Assembly: GCA_022578965.1 (NCBI GenBank)
Contig: MU400517.1
Span: 496,001 to 560,000, forward strand
Length of the DNA stretch: 64,000 nucleotides
Origin: Xylaria sp. FL1777
Taxonomy: Eukaryota > Ascomycota > Sordariomycetes > Xylariales > Xylariaceae
Reading direction: 5' to 3'
Under the pieces are notes generated by a model. That model made no database searches. It was not told the origin of the DNA and was given only the letters and a program-made list of their open reading frames with translations. Positions 21,503-31,879 of this stretch are shown here, piece by piece (position 1 is the first letter of the stretch; every line of letters begins with the position of its first letter). The position numbers and the translations under genes were made by a program.

Positions 21503-23712
21503 ATGGAGCAACAACCTGCCCAGTCCGCGACGCCGGCGCGAGGCCGGTCGCCGTCCGCGGGGCACCAACAGCCTCATATAAGAAATAGTCACTCGCCTTC
21601 GCCTCATCCCTATCAGTCCCCAGACGCCTCTATCGGCCTCGGCATCGGCCTCGACCCCTCGTCAGCTCCCAACCCTCAGTTCACTACAGACGGCTTCGGC
21701 GACTTCACCGCCAGCGACAATCGCTTCTTAAACACCTCGCAGCCTCAGCCATTCCCGCAGCAAGGCGCCACCGACGCAATACCCTTCGACCCAAACCAGG
21801 GCTTCGCTCAAACGCAGCCTGGCTTTTCGCAAAATCTGATGACGGCCGACTTCACCGGCGGCGCCGACTTTTCCTTGTTCCCACCCGCTACGCAGGCCGA
21901 TCAATATAGCACGACACAATTGTTTGGCGATATACCTCAGAGCAATCCCGCGATCCTTAATCCGAATGACTTAGCGACCATGACCTCACCGCAGACACAC
22001 CACTCCCCGACTCCGCCTCATCTGTTAAAGCCTGAGCCTGGCTCGACGCATCATTCGCCCTCATTTAGCCAACAACAATTCTCTTCTCCTCCGGGTCATT
22101 CTAGGCATGCTTCGTTAGGCCCCGAAGCTGCCTTACTGCCTGGTCAACTGGACTGGACTCAAGCTCAGTTTCAGGGACATCGAAGAACAACGTCGGAATA
22201 CTCTGACGTATCATCCAATGCGGCATCGCCGAGCTTGACAGCCCATGACGGATTCGACCATCCCGAACACGGCCACTCACCAATGCAACGGCCCCAGGAC
22301 AGCTTCTATGATGGTGTCATGGGACTGGGCAACTTCAGCATTTCAGATCCCAATCGCAACAGCCGTAGTCCATCGCATAGTCCACATATATCTCCACGGC
22401 TACTTCCCCAGATGCCTGAGACTGGCCAGCTAAATCAGCCTATGATGCTAAATACGGGATACGGCGGTCCTACGGTTGGCTACCCCCTTCAACAAGAAGA
22501 ATTTCCAACATTACAACAAGAGATTCCCATGGAACCACAGATACCGCAAGGGTTGGCGCCACCCTCAATCAACATCGATTTTGCGCCCAATGCCAAGCAA
22601 AATACATTCGAGTCTCCGAAACCGCCTATGGATGAAAGTTCCCTTACTCCTCCTGATAGAGGTAAAATCATCCGAACCTAACATACCTACCCTTACATTT
22701 TGTATCTAACCTTCATATAGGGCGGCCCAGATCACGGCCACGCGCAGCCACCGATTCGATGTACAGCGGCGGTGGCGGAAATTCGCGGCCTCAAACACCG
22801 GGGAGCCTTTCACCGCATCTAGGTGCTGATCTCGCCAACCGCAGCCGATCTGGGTCCGAGTCATCGTCCAGGTCTCTTTCCCCACTGGCCCCAGGCGACA
22901 GGTCCGGTAGTGCCAATGCAGCCTCTCGGAGACGCGTGTCGATGTCTGCAGTGCCTAATAATGTGATTGCGCTCCGACTCGCAGATCCCGAATATCAGGC
23001 CGCCCAGGACAACGGAAACACGAAACGGGTCCAGAAGCATCCCGCGACATTCCAGTGCACGCTTTGCCCCAAGAGGTTTACCCGCGCCTATAATCTCCGC
23101 TCACATCTACGCACGCACACGGATGAGCGGCCGTTCGTGTGTACGGTATGTGGTAAGGCCTTTGCGCGACAGCACGATCGGAAACGCCACGAGGGGCTGC
23201 ACACGGGTGAGAAGAAGTTCGTCTGCAAGGGTGAATTAAAAGCTGGCGGCCAATGGGGTTGTAGTAGGAGATTTGCTCGAGCCGACGCGCTGGGTCGCCA
23301 TTTCCGGTCTGAGGCGGGTCGGATATGTATCAAACCTCTTTTAGACGAGGAGATGCTAGAGCGTCAGCGTGTCTGGCAGGAGCAGCATATGCAGATGGCC
23401 GCGGCGCAAAATATGGCCCAGCAACAAGTCATGATGGATCCCGGTGTCTATCCGGGCATGGACACTGGTGCATATGGCTTACCGGCTGCGTTGCTGGCAC
23501 AGTATCCTGCGCTGGCCCAGATGAATTGGAGCCAGGGCGATATGGGCAATGTGGATGATGAGATCAGCGGTCGGTCGAGTTTCGACGCGTCTGACTACGA
23601 TGATGGCGAGGAGGCCGGCTATGTCAGCGGGCCGGGGACTGGCTTTGGCGAGGGCGGCGGCCAGCAAAACTTCGGGGAAATGGGATACGCGAGCGATTAC
23701 GGCGGGCGGTAA
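21503..23712 (+). CDS. CRZ1: Calcineurin-responsive C2H2 zinc-finger transcription factor (Crz1/CrzA type)
   Basis: Exons 21503-22661 and 22721-23712 (59-nt intron, gtaaaa, tctaac, atatag) give 716 aa. The first half is disordered and Q/P/S-rich, as in Crz1 activators. It includes PSINIDFAP near residues 354-362, which fits a PxIxIT-like calcineurin docking site, and serine-proline runs (SRSPSHSPHISP) that suit regulated phosphorylation. The DNA-binding part begins with KHPATFQCTLCPKRFTRAYN (finger 1, about 498-520). It continues with FVCTVCGKAFARQHDRKRH (finger 2, about 526-548), then an atypical third finger with a longer cysteine spacing (FVCKGELKAGGQWGCSRRF). This arrangement is the established Crz1 signature. 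Family role: on Ca2+/calcineurin activation it enters the nucleus and induces ion, wall and stress genes. The C-terminus is acidic/glycine-rich. Confidence 0.93.
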
Positions 23713-24760
23713 TGGGCGTCGTTCACTTCCCACCTCCAATCTACCCTTCCTTTCATGATGATCATTATGGCGTTTTAGCGGTTTTGGATCCTTTTTTTTG
23801 GTCGAGCGACGACGTATAATGATATACATTGGACGGCATGTTGTTGATCCAGTTTATACTGACTGGTCAGGCATCTACGAAAGCTCCCTTTTTTGTTCAC
23901 AGATACGTGTGCACCTTATAGACGGCATGTTAGATACCACTTATCGAGTTTAAATATCCCAGAATTTTTACACAATGTCCAACAGCAGTTTTAGTACCAA
24001 CAGTCGTGCGTCTTCATACTAACTATATTTATTGATTTATTTGTCAAGCAACTCCTTTAATCCTCCTCAAAGTCGTCCTTCGCTCAAAAGGTAATAGGCG
24101 TACCTGGGCGAATCACATTACTATACAGCGGTGAAGCCACCAACAAACAGTAGGTAGATAGAGGCTTGTGGTTCGACGAATGAATAATCGAGACGGCCCC
24201 CGCCGGCTCGACATGAGCTATGTGCGGACCGCCGTAACTAGCTAGCTATCGGGTCTCCAGCCAGATTTAAGTTAGCGGGGAAGCCCCATTAGAGCGTGTG
24301 GGTTCCTATCAGATGTAGTAAGTCGACGTAGCTGTTACGTACCCTGTGTCACCCCCCTTCGTCGTCATAGATGCTTTGTAATTAACGCCGAACAAAGACG
24401 CGGCGTCACACAGACGTTACGCCATGTTCGTGCCTTCTGAGGCGACGAGCAGCGCTGGCTCGGCCTATCTCGCTAGACGCGGATTACCAAGACAACTGCC
24501 TCGATGGTATTCTGACTCAAGGGTATTGGATAGTGGTATATCTTCGGTGGAGAAAACCTCAGTATTCTATGGTCGATCTTATTGTTTTATCTAAAGTACC
24601 TGTCTGGCCAGAAATACATGCTTTAAATTGAGTGCTCCCTCGGACTAGGAATCGACCTACCTTGTTCAAGACCGTACCAGGAGTGAATAGACCCTTCATC
24701 CATAGGCGACGGGAGTTACGAGATACTAAACCGATATACGGCTCAGGCAACACAAGAAAT
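23713..24760. other. Intergenic
   Basis: Contains the 3' UTR of the zinc-finger gene and the promoter of the oxidoreductase. No coding frame is supported. Confidence 0.45.
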
Positions 24761-26021
24761 ATGACTACTGCAAAGGCACTTATTCTCACAGAGAAAGGCA
24801 AGGTAGATATCAAGGAGCTGCCTCTGCCGGAACTCCGAGAGGGCCACGTCCTCGTCAAAGTGCGTGCCGTGGGCCTCAACCCCACCGATTGGAAGACCAT
24901 CGACGGCGCCGAACCCGCCCGCTTGGGCGCCCGCTCCGGGTGCGACTTTGCCGGCGAGGTCGTCGAGGTTGGTCCCGGCGTGAAGAAGGACATCAAGAAG
25001 GGTGACCGGAGTGCTGGATGGGTGTTTGGCGCGTAAGTGTTTTTGTCGTTAATTTCTGACACAGATGTGTAAGAGAAGGACATATGTGACCCGAGCGTGG
25101 AGAATCTATGCCATTGAGTACGCCAAATATTGATTTATAGCTGTACAGAAGCCGGCATGCACCCGACAATGGCGCCTTCGGCGAATACGTGGCCGCCACA
25201 GAGCATATGCAGCTCAAGACGCCCAGTAGCGTCACAGACGAGGAGGCGGCGACCTTGGGCGTCTCGGTGACTACAGTAGTACGTGACCCAGAAGTTCCAT
25301 ATCGTAAGGGGGATATATAGATAGATAGATAGAAACTCACCCTCTGTCTCTACAGGGCCAAGGCCTCTACAAGACCCTGCAGCTGCCGTTCCCCAATAGC
25401 CCGACCAAGACGCCGTTCCCGGTGCTCATCTACGGCGGGAGCACGGCGACGGGGATCTACGGGATCAAGTTCGCCAAGGCGTCGGGGCTGACGGTGATCG
25501 CGACGGCGTCGCCGCACAACTTCGCGCAGCTGCGGGCCATCGGCGCCGACCACGTCTTCGACTACAAGTCGCCGACGGTCGGGGCCGACATCCGCGCCCT
25601 AACGCAGAACAAGTTGAAGTACGCGTGGGACTGCACGGGGTTCGGCGCGGCCATCAGCGCGGCGGCGCTGAGCGACAACGACGAGGGCGGACGGCCCAAG
25701 TACGCCGGCATCATCCCCGTCAAGCGCGACGTCTTCGACGACATCAACCCCGTCGTCGACGGCCCGTACTTCACCCTCGGCTACGACGCCTTCGGCGTCG
25801 CGTTCCCCCGCCTCGGGTCCACGTACGTCCCCGACCCCGAGGAGGTCGCGTTCGCGTCCAAGTTCTGGGACATCACGAGGGAGTTGCTCGAGACGGGTAG
25901 GTTGACGCCCCTCAAGCCCGAGGTCAACCGCCATGGTGCCGGGCTCGAAGGCGTTGTGCGCGGGCTTGATGAGCTTAGGCATGACCGCGTTAGTGGGACC
26001 AAGTTGGTGTATACCTTGTAG
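24761..26021 (+). CDS. Zinc-independent MDR-family alcohol dehydrogenase / trans-enoyl-reductase-like oxidoreductase
   Basis: Exons 24761-25032, 25149-25278 and 25356-26021 give 355 aa. The start is MTTAKALILTEKGKVDI, a typical N-terminus. GroES-like domain: GLNPTDWK, GCDFAGEVVEVGPG, then NGAFGEYVAATEHMQLK across the first intron and DEEAATLGVSVTTV/GQGLY across the second. Rossmann domain: LIYGGSTATGIYGIKFAKASG, GADHVFDYKSP, WDCTGFG. The structural zinc cysteines of classical ADHs are absent, so the nearest relatives are the ToxD/LovC-like NADPH oxidoreductases. Some of these act in trans with polyketide synthases; no synthase lies in the window, so a stand-alone reductase is the safer reading. 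A small GATA repeat sits in intron 2. Coding third bases are strongly G/C-rich. Confidence 0.9.
25314..25333. repeat. GATA microsatellite in intron
   Basis: ATAGATAGATAGATAG-type repeat inside intron 2 of the oxidoreductase gene. Confidence 0.85.
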
Positions 26022-26427
26022 AGAATGCCCAATCTACATGAGTATGAGAGATAGCAGTGCGGGATGGTGGGAAGAGTGGACCTAGTGGTTATGGCTATAA
26101 CACAATAGGTATACCTATGTAGAGGTATGTATTTAACGTATGTGAGAAAATGGAGTGGTGCATGAGACGCGATTAATACGCAAATATATATCCTAACACC
26201 ATTTGAAGCTATTATACCAAGCTGTGCCAAGCTGGCGTACACGTATGGTAGGACCTTTTGCAGCGCATGGTTCCTTCTTCCTCGTGGGATCATAGCCTCC
26301 CGAAAAAACTGGGGATCTCGTCCGCTCTCCTTTAGATGAACCGGAGAACGTATGCGTGTGGACACCAAGAAGCCCCATGACACCCGGAACGGGCTCCATG
26401 GCGGCGGGCGTCGATACGAAGTGAAGC
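26022..26427. other. Intergenic
   Basis: No coding signal beyond shadows of neighbouring frames. Confidence 0.35.
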
Positions 26428-26877
26428 TCAATGCAAAGCTTGTCGGAAACTTGCCACTAGAGTTTCAACTTCATCTAGTACAGACAATCGACTTGCATCC
26501 TGGTCATCTTCTAGATGAGAAGGAAGAGCAGATGCCTTATTAATGTCCTGGAATGGTTGGGTAGGGTATTCTTCACAGTCCCCATATTCCTCTGCGCTTA
26601 AGCCATTGTCTTGTTGCAACGTTGTGTCAGCTAGGTAAGTCCTCGCGAGACCCTCTAGCTTTTGCATTTGCCGCCGCAGCAAGCTTACGATTTCCAACTT
26701 ATGTGGATCCAGTAGTCGGTCAGATATTGTTCGAAAGCGCGGTTGTATGTTGTATAGCGATATCCACGTCTTAGTCTTGGTTGTTGAATCGGTGATCTTA
26801 GTCGCCCTCAGGCCGGCTGGGCCGGTAGACTTGCTATGCGAAGAGGAACTTATCGTATCGGGCAGGTGGGTCGCTAT
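26428..26877 (-). pseudogene. Uncertain remnant open frame (about 149 codons, no start)
   Basis: On the minus strand an open frame runs from just after a stop at 26878-26880 to a stop at 26428. It reads protein-like: STGPAGLRATKITDS, TKTWISLYNIQPRFRT, HKLEIVSLLRRQMQKLEGLA, and a helical C-terminus SVLDEVETLVASFRQALH. There is no usable ATG near the beginning, so it would be a 3' exon or a fragment. The heptad-like helix resembles N-terminal helical domains of fungal ankyrin/NLR proteins, but I cannot name a family. It could equally be chance. Confidence 0.3.
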
Positions 26878-28152
26878 TCATTATCATGGGATCCACTCAA
26901 AAACCGCCTAGACTTGGACTACCTACCGACTCTTGTTTGCAGGTCTGTTTATGATGTGGTCGTCTCACGAGGGCCCGTCTTTGTCTGCACGTCTCTTTCG
27001 ACGGGGAGAGAAAGGAGATTCGAGGGACATTGTTTGGTCTGGTCAATTGGTTCGGAAGATTGCGCGGAAACTCATTTGGTGCGCTCTGGGAAAGCTATCA
27101 GCCAACCCTCAGCTGCCCCACCGCTTGGGGTTTAGGTAAGGTATACCTAGATGAGGTACAGAACTATGCTCCCTAATCTACACTATATATAGCAAACCAG
27201 AAGCCTCAGGGTTACAAGGTACATGATCTAGGTATCTCTTTGGGAACAATAAAATTACTCTTTATTTTCTTGGGTTGTTTGTCCTTAAGTTTTTACTCCG
27301 TTTTACTCATTTCAACGTAACCGTTAGATTTTCAGTTCTATTACTTCATAATGCAGAAACCCTCCAGCTCCACATATGTATATGTACTGTACTTATGTAA
27401 GGCAGATTTACCCAATGTACCTGCTAGGTACATTTTGGAGAAAACTAAGTGGGTACGCGGCTGAGCCGCATCGGGAACTAGCACCCATTTGCATGCGGCG
27501 ATGCATTACGGTAGGTATCTAGTGTTAGCGCGAATAGGACGATCCTCCTGTAAGGAGGTGAAGCAACCGCCTGACCGCCACTATCATCTCAACCAAAACA
27601 ATCAGCGCAACACCTTATGAAATTGACTACTGTAAAGGGATAAGTTAATAGATGCTAACATTGGGTATTGAAGTACCTACCCATATCTTCCTCGATCTAT
27701 ACTTAGGGTCACTCCTAGGATTTAGACAGGACGGACATAAAAACTTAAGGCCTTTCAATGTAGGATTGCGCCAAGTGAGTGGAAGATGCACGTATTTATC
27801 AGGTAGCCAGAACAGTGTAGGTGAGAAGGTAAACTAATTGGTGGCACAAGATCTAATAGTAGGCCACCTTCAATAGAACTGGTCGGCCGGGTATGGGAAA
27901 TGTTATTGGTGCTACGAGGTGTCAACACTGCGTCATGAGAGAAATAACCCGTTAATTTTATAGAGCGGAATAATGCGTAAACTACGACATAATATGCATC
28001 CTTCATCTGTTCCGTTTAGTCTTGCGGCTACCTAAGATCCTGCTAACAATATACTTTAATTACCAACTCCTACGAGGTCGTGACCTCATACCAATGACTA
28101 ATCTATGCACGCCCCAAGCCGGGGGAAAAAGAATCATCGCCATGCACCCGTT
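26878..28152. other. Gene-free interval
   Basis: A plus-strand frame at 26933-27139 (ending KLSANPQLPHRLGFR) is uninterrupted but unrecognised. The rest is AT-rich with frequent stops. I support no gene. Confidence 0.4.
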
Positions 28153-30408
28153 TTATTTTCCGCTATGCCGCTTGGAACGCCGTCGTTTGGATACCCCTCC
28201 GGAATGTGCAGAAGGTGCTGGCGTCGGATTACTAGCCACAGCCTTCTTCCTCGTCCTTGGTTTGGAAGCACCATCAGGTAAGTCCTTACGAACTCCTGTA
28301 GTGATTTGTGCAGCCCTACTGGCCTCTGCCTCTTGTAAACGTTTGCTCCTTCGTGGTGGAACAGCCTTAGTCTGAGTCGGCGGATCTGGCATGTCGGATC
28401 CAGGCAGCAGCGGTTGCGATTCAGACGTCGAGGCTTCAGGCGCGCTCGGTCGCCGTTGAGTGCGGCTCCCCTTTCTTTTACGAGTCTTGGATACCTTAGA
28501 TGCGTGAACGGGTCCAAGAGACGTAGGTGTTGCTGGCCGAGCTTGTCTACTCTCCGGGGAAGGCTGCCTCTCGCGTCGTTGCCGCCTTTGCTCTGGCGTA
28601 GAGTGTCTGCTCTCTGTAATGGAGCGTCGTAAACTTGGTTCAGAGTCAGCGTGGATGGCATTGCCATCGACTGGCTCGGCAGAATTTATGTTCGCAGACA
28701 GCCCCTGATGGGATGCAGTCGGCGCTTCATGGTTCGACTCGGAATGAATGGGGCTTCCAAACAGCTTCTGGTGGGACGTAGTCGGCGCTTCATGGTTCGA
28801 TTCGGCACGAATGGTGCTTCCAAACAGCCCCTGATGAGACGTAGTCGGCACATTATGGTTCGACTCAGAATGAATAGGGCTTCCAAACAGCTTTTGGTGG
28901 GACGTAGTCGGCACATTATGGTTCGACTCAGAATGAATAGGGCTTCCAAACAGCTTTTGGTGGGACGTAGTTGGCGCTTCGTGGTTCGATTCGGCACGAA
29001 TGGTACTTCCAAACAGCCCCTGATGAGACGCAGTCGGCGCTTCGTGGTTGGACTCAGCACGAATGGTGCTTCCAAACAGCCCCTGATGAGACGTAGTTGG
29101 TGCTTCATGGTTCGATTCGGCAGGATTAATGCTTGTAGACGGCCCTAGGTGGGACGTAGTTGGGTTATTGACGTTTGCAAATAGCCCTTGATGGGACGCA
29201 ACAGGATTGAAGTTCGTAAACACCCCCTCACGGGACATAATCGGGTTATAAACGGTTGTAAGCAGCCCCTGAGGGAACGCAGCAGGATTGTAGTTCGCAA
29301 ACAGCCCCTGACGGGACGCAGTCGGCGCTTCGTGGTTCGACTCGGCAGGATTGATGCTTGCAGACGGCCCCGGGTGGGACGCATTCGAGCTAGAAGGCAC
29401 CTCATGGTTTGACTCGCCAGAGGAAAACGTGAATCGAACATGCCTTTGAGGTGTGTCGCCCGCTGCATGATCATCGCCGCCGAGGGGACTTTCCGGGGCA
29501 GGGATAGGATACTCGGCCATTTCCTCCCTAAGCCATTCTTCGAGGTTTTGTTCATGCTTCCAGGACATCCCAGGCAATATGCCCCATTTCCTATCCCATA
29601 TCCCTCTCCTAATCCAAGTATCCATCACATTTTCGTAAGCCATCGTATTTATATCGGGCGAGTCCGCAATCTCGGGCGAGAACGCGAAGCCCGGAACATC
29701 ATCTCCGTCAGATCTCGCCCAGACCGGCTCAGCTGTCGCCCACGCTTGGATTCGCTCGCGCTCTTTTGCTACCTGATAATTAAACCGATAGAATGGCCGT
29801 GATGCCTCACGTTCCCGCTCCCGTACTACTCGTCGCTCTGCGATCTGTCGTATCTCTTCCTCGCTCTTCGGCTGCTTTAATTTCGGCTCTGGGCTCTTCC
29901 TAGGACCAAAGAGATTCCGGGGAATTACTTCCGGTTCGGAGTCCGATTCGGGCTCCTGCTCGAGTGGCTTTTCATGCTTCCATGTCCACTGCCTCGTGCG
30001 GTCCCAATTCTCGCCCCAGATGCCCTGCTCGACCCATTGCTTCTTGATGTCCTCCTTTGCGACTGCCGTAAATGTCCTACCGAGTTGTACGGGACGTATT
30101 CTATGCAGAAATTCTCTTTCAACCTCGACGCTCTCATCACGCATTTCGGCATCGAATTGGGCGTGAGGAAATGATGCATGATATTCCCGTCGAAGTTTCC
30201 ATTCATGCGCACTGCGGAGGCGCTGTGCGTCGTCAAGAGTGATAGGACTCGGAGACCGAGTCGGTGTACCTGATTCGTGAGATCTGTAGGAGGGCGGAGA
30301 ATCGTTAAATCGGTCTCTCGTACGATCAAGTTGCTCAGGGTTATCGACCAGCGCCGCTAGGGCTCTATCTGCCCTATACAACCCATCTCCTCGAATTGAA
30401 TCAGCCAT
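28153..30408 (-). CDS. Disordered protein with twin W...WKHE motifs and a tandem 21-aa repeat array
   Basis: The frame is open from 30564, but the ATG at 30408 (MADSIRGDGLYRADRA) is preferred because the upstream part is a leucine run of leader-like sequence; this gives 751 aa. Two copies of a motif occur: WVEQGIWGENWDRTRQW then TWKHEKPLE (residues about 125-150) and WIRRGIWDRKWGILPGMS then WKHEQNLEE (about 265-291). The consensus is W-x3-GIW-x3-W-x6/7-WKHE-x2-LE. Between them is a charged helix (RRVVREREREASRPFYRFNYQVAKERERIQ, given in parts). From about residue 330 to 585 lies a tandem array of a 21-residue unit (SNHEAPTTSHQGLFGSTIRA and relatives), near-identical at DNA level. The C-terminus is basic (KRRRSKRH), compatible with nuclear location. 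Function unknown. The repeat array is likely length-variable between strains. Confidence 0.75.
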   Translation of the reverse strand: MADSIRGDGLYRADRALAALVDNPEQLDRTRDRFNDSPPSYRSHESGTPTRSPSPITLDDAQRLRSAHEWKLRREYHASFPHAQFDAEMRDESVEVEREFLHRIRPVQLGRTFTAVAKEDIKKQWVEQGIWGENWDRTRQWTWKHEKPLEQEPESDSEPEVIPRNLFGPRKSPEPKLKQPKSEEEIRQIAERRVVREREREASRPFYRFNYQVAKERERIQAWATAEPVWARSDGDDVPGFAFSPEIADSPDINTMAYENVMDTWIRRGIWDRKWGILPGMSWKHEQNLEEWLREEMAEYPIPAPESPLGGDDHAAGDTPQRHVRFTFSSGESNHEVPSSSNASHPGPSASINPAESNHEAPTASRQGLFANYNPAAFPQGLLTTVYNPIMSREGVFTNFNPVASHQGLFANVNNPTTSHLGPSTSINPAESNHEAPTTSHQGLFGSTIRAESNHEAPTASHQGLFGSTIRAESNHEAPTTSHQKLFGSPIHSESNHNVPTTSHQKLFGSPIHSESNHNVPTTSHQGLFGSTIRAESNHEAPTTSHQKLFGSPIHSESNHEAPTASHQGLSANINSAEPVDGNAIHADSEPSLRRSITESRHSTPEQRRQRRERQPSPESRQARPATPTSLGPVHASKVSKTRKRKGSRTQRRPSAPEASTSESQPLLPGSDMPDPPTQTKAVPPRRSKRLQEAEASRAAQITTGVRKDLPDGASKPRTRKKAVASNPTPAPSAHSGGVSKRRRSKRHSGK
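28690..29420 (-). repeat. In-frame 63-bp coding tandem repeat array
   Basis: About eight well-conserved copies of a 63-bp unit, plus degenerate ones at the upstream (N-terminal) end, lie inside the 751-aa gene. Neighbouring copies differ by a few substitutions, and two subtypes alternate (GLFGSTIRAE and KLFGSPIHSE). Confidence 0.88.
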
Positions 30409-31879
30409 GACGAAGATGGTCGTCTGGAATAGCGGACTTAGGGTGCGTGAACAGAAGAGGAAGAGCAAGAGCAAGAGCAAGAGCGAGATTAACTGAAATG
30501 TTTGGGTTTTGGAGGAGGAGCGATAGAGTGAGAAATGAGGGATGATAGATTTATTGTTTCGCACGCCGAGCTTGAACGGAAAGGCCCGCGTAGGGTTGGC
30601 GCTAATTCCCAGGTGTGATTCCAGGTATGATTACAGGTGTGATTCCAGGTATGATATTCCAGGTATGATTACGGGCGCAGCATAACATGCCTATAACTTA
30701 TAAGAGCCACTCATTAACCGCCAGCCCTCGCATCGACAGGTCGGCCACCTATCATAGGCCGCCACCAAAATAAGTATTGTTCTAACGAGGAGGCAGATTC
30801 GCGCTATGTGTAAGTACTGCCCAGGTGTCACCATTGTGTTGTAGGCGTAGACGTGATGATTGGTGCTGGTGCATGCAGTGTTGATATTAGTGTAGCGCCG
30901 CGCCCTCCCTTACAACTAGTTGGTGTTAGTGTAGCAAAGCACCTCCCTTGCTTCCGGCTAGCAAACGGTTGGTGTTTGGTGCCTACGATATGTTGTTCTT
31001 GGGTAGTACAAGTGGCCGTCCACAACCCAGAAGGGCAATTAGAAGCGGGTTTTCCGGAGGTGTGGACGGAAGTGGAGTCCGCACGTGTAGTACATGTTTG
31101 TGATGTTGGTCATCTGAGCCATCTAAGTGTAAAGCAAGTAGGTAAGTAGAAATACTGCCTACTTACTTACCTACCTTTGCCCATTGTTTGCAAATGACTT
31201 CCTACCTACATATCTAACTAACGTGTCAGTCGTTTATAAACAGACCACTTACGCCAAGGGTATATAATAATATATCTAGCCTTAGCAATCTTACTACGTA
31301 CCTATGTACGCAGGTAGTTAGCCTACAATTGTAGTTAAACGGCAAGACTTCAACTCCCGGTGATTCCATTTGTTAAGTCATACCTAGAGTTGAAACGGCA
31401 TTCAATGCAAGGGATAGAGTCGATAGACTGATGTAAGACCGTTGGCGTGCTACATGTTAAGGGATAAATCTACCATATCATATGTCATATGTACCCATCC
31501 ACATAGCTAAGTAACTATTACTATACTGCTCAGTGTGGCTATTCGTTACGGCTACCGGTATTATGTGAAAGTATACATAGGGACCTAGGTAGTGAAGCGG
31601 ACGCAAGGCCAACATACTATGGAGGTACGATCAAGCGCGCGGCCTAGCTGGTCTATCATAAAGCCAATGACCGGCTTCCAAAGGACATACGCCACGATTC
31701 TTTGATACCAAACCATTTTTTAACGGCCGTAGTCTATCCTATATATGTTGCACTCAACAGAACGGATGCCTTAATAAAAGAGGTGCCCGTGTCTAATACT
31801 GAGGGTCCAGGACTGCTGGTTTCTGCATTCTCGTTTATCTTTCTTAATCCAGAATCTTGACCTACTTTATCGTTTCGAT
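30409..31879. other. Intergenic between divergent genes
   Basis: Divergent promoter region for the repeat protein and the kinase gene. It contains a short tandem repeat at 30609-30672 and paired similar segments near 30884-30960 (gtgtagc... cctccctt repeated). TACCTA-type motifs lie near 31140-31175. No supported gene. Confidence 0.45.
30609..30672. repeat. Short tandem AGGTRTGATTMC repeat
   Basis: Five imperfect copies of a 12-16 base unit (aggtgtgattcc, aggtatgattac). Confidence 0.85.

Noticed and set aside
25599..25982. 127-codon minus-strand ORF in the oxidoreductase
   Set aside because: High-GC shadow of the well-supported MDR coding sequence.
24761..26021. Trans-acting enoyl reductase of a polyketide cluster
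   Set aside because: No polyketide synthase, transporter or regulator is adjacent, so a biosynthetic cluster is not supported.
28651..29148. 165-codon plus-strand repeat ORF (SRRFMVRLG type repeats)
   Set aside because: Antisense reading of the 63-bp repeat array; the minus-strand frame is longer and has ordered conserved motifs.
30609..30672. CRISPR-like array
   Set aside because: Units are short, degenerate and without spacers; simple tandem repeat in a eukaryotic genome.
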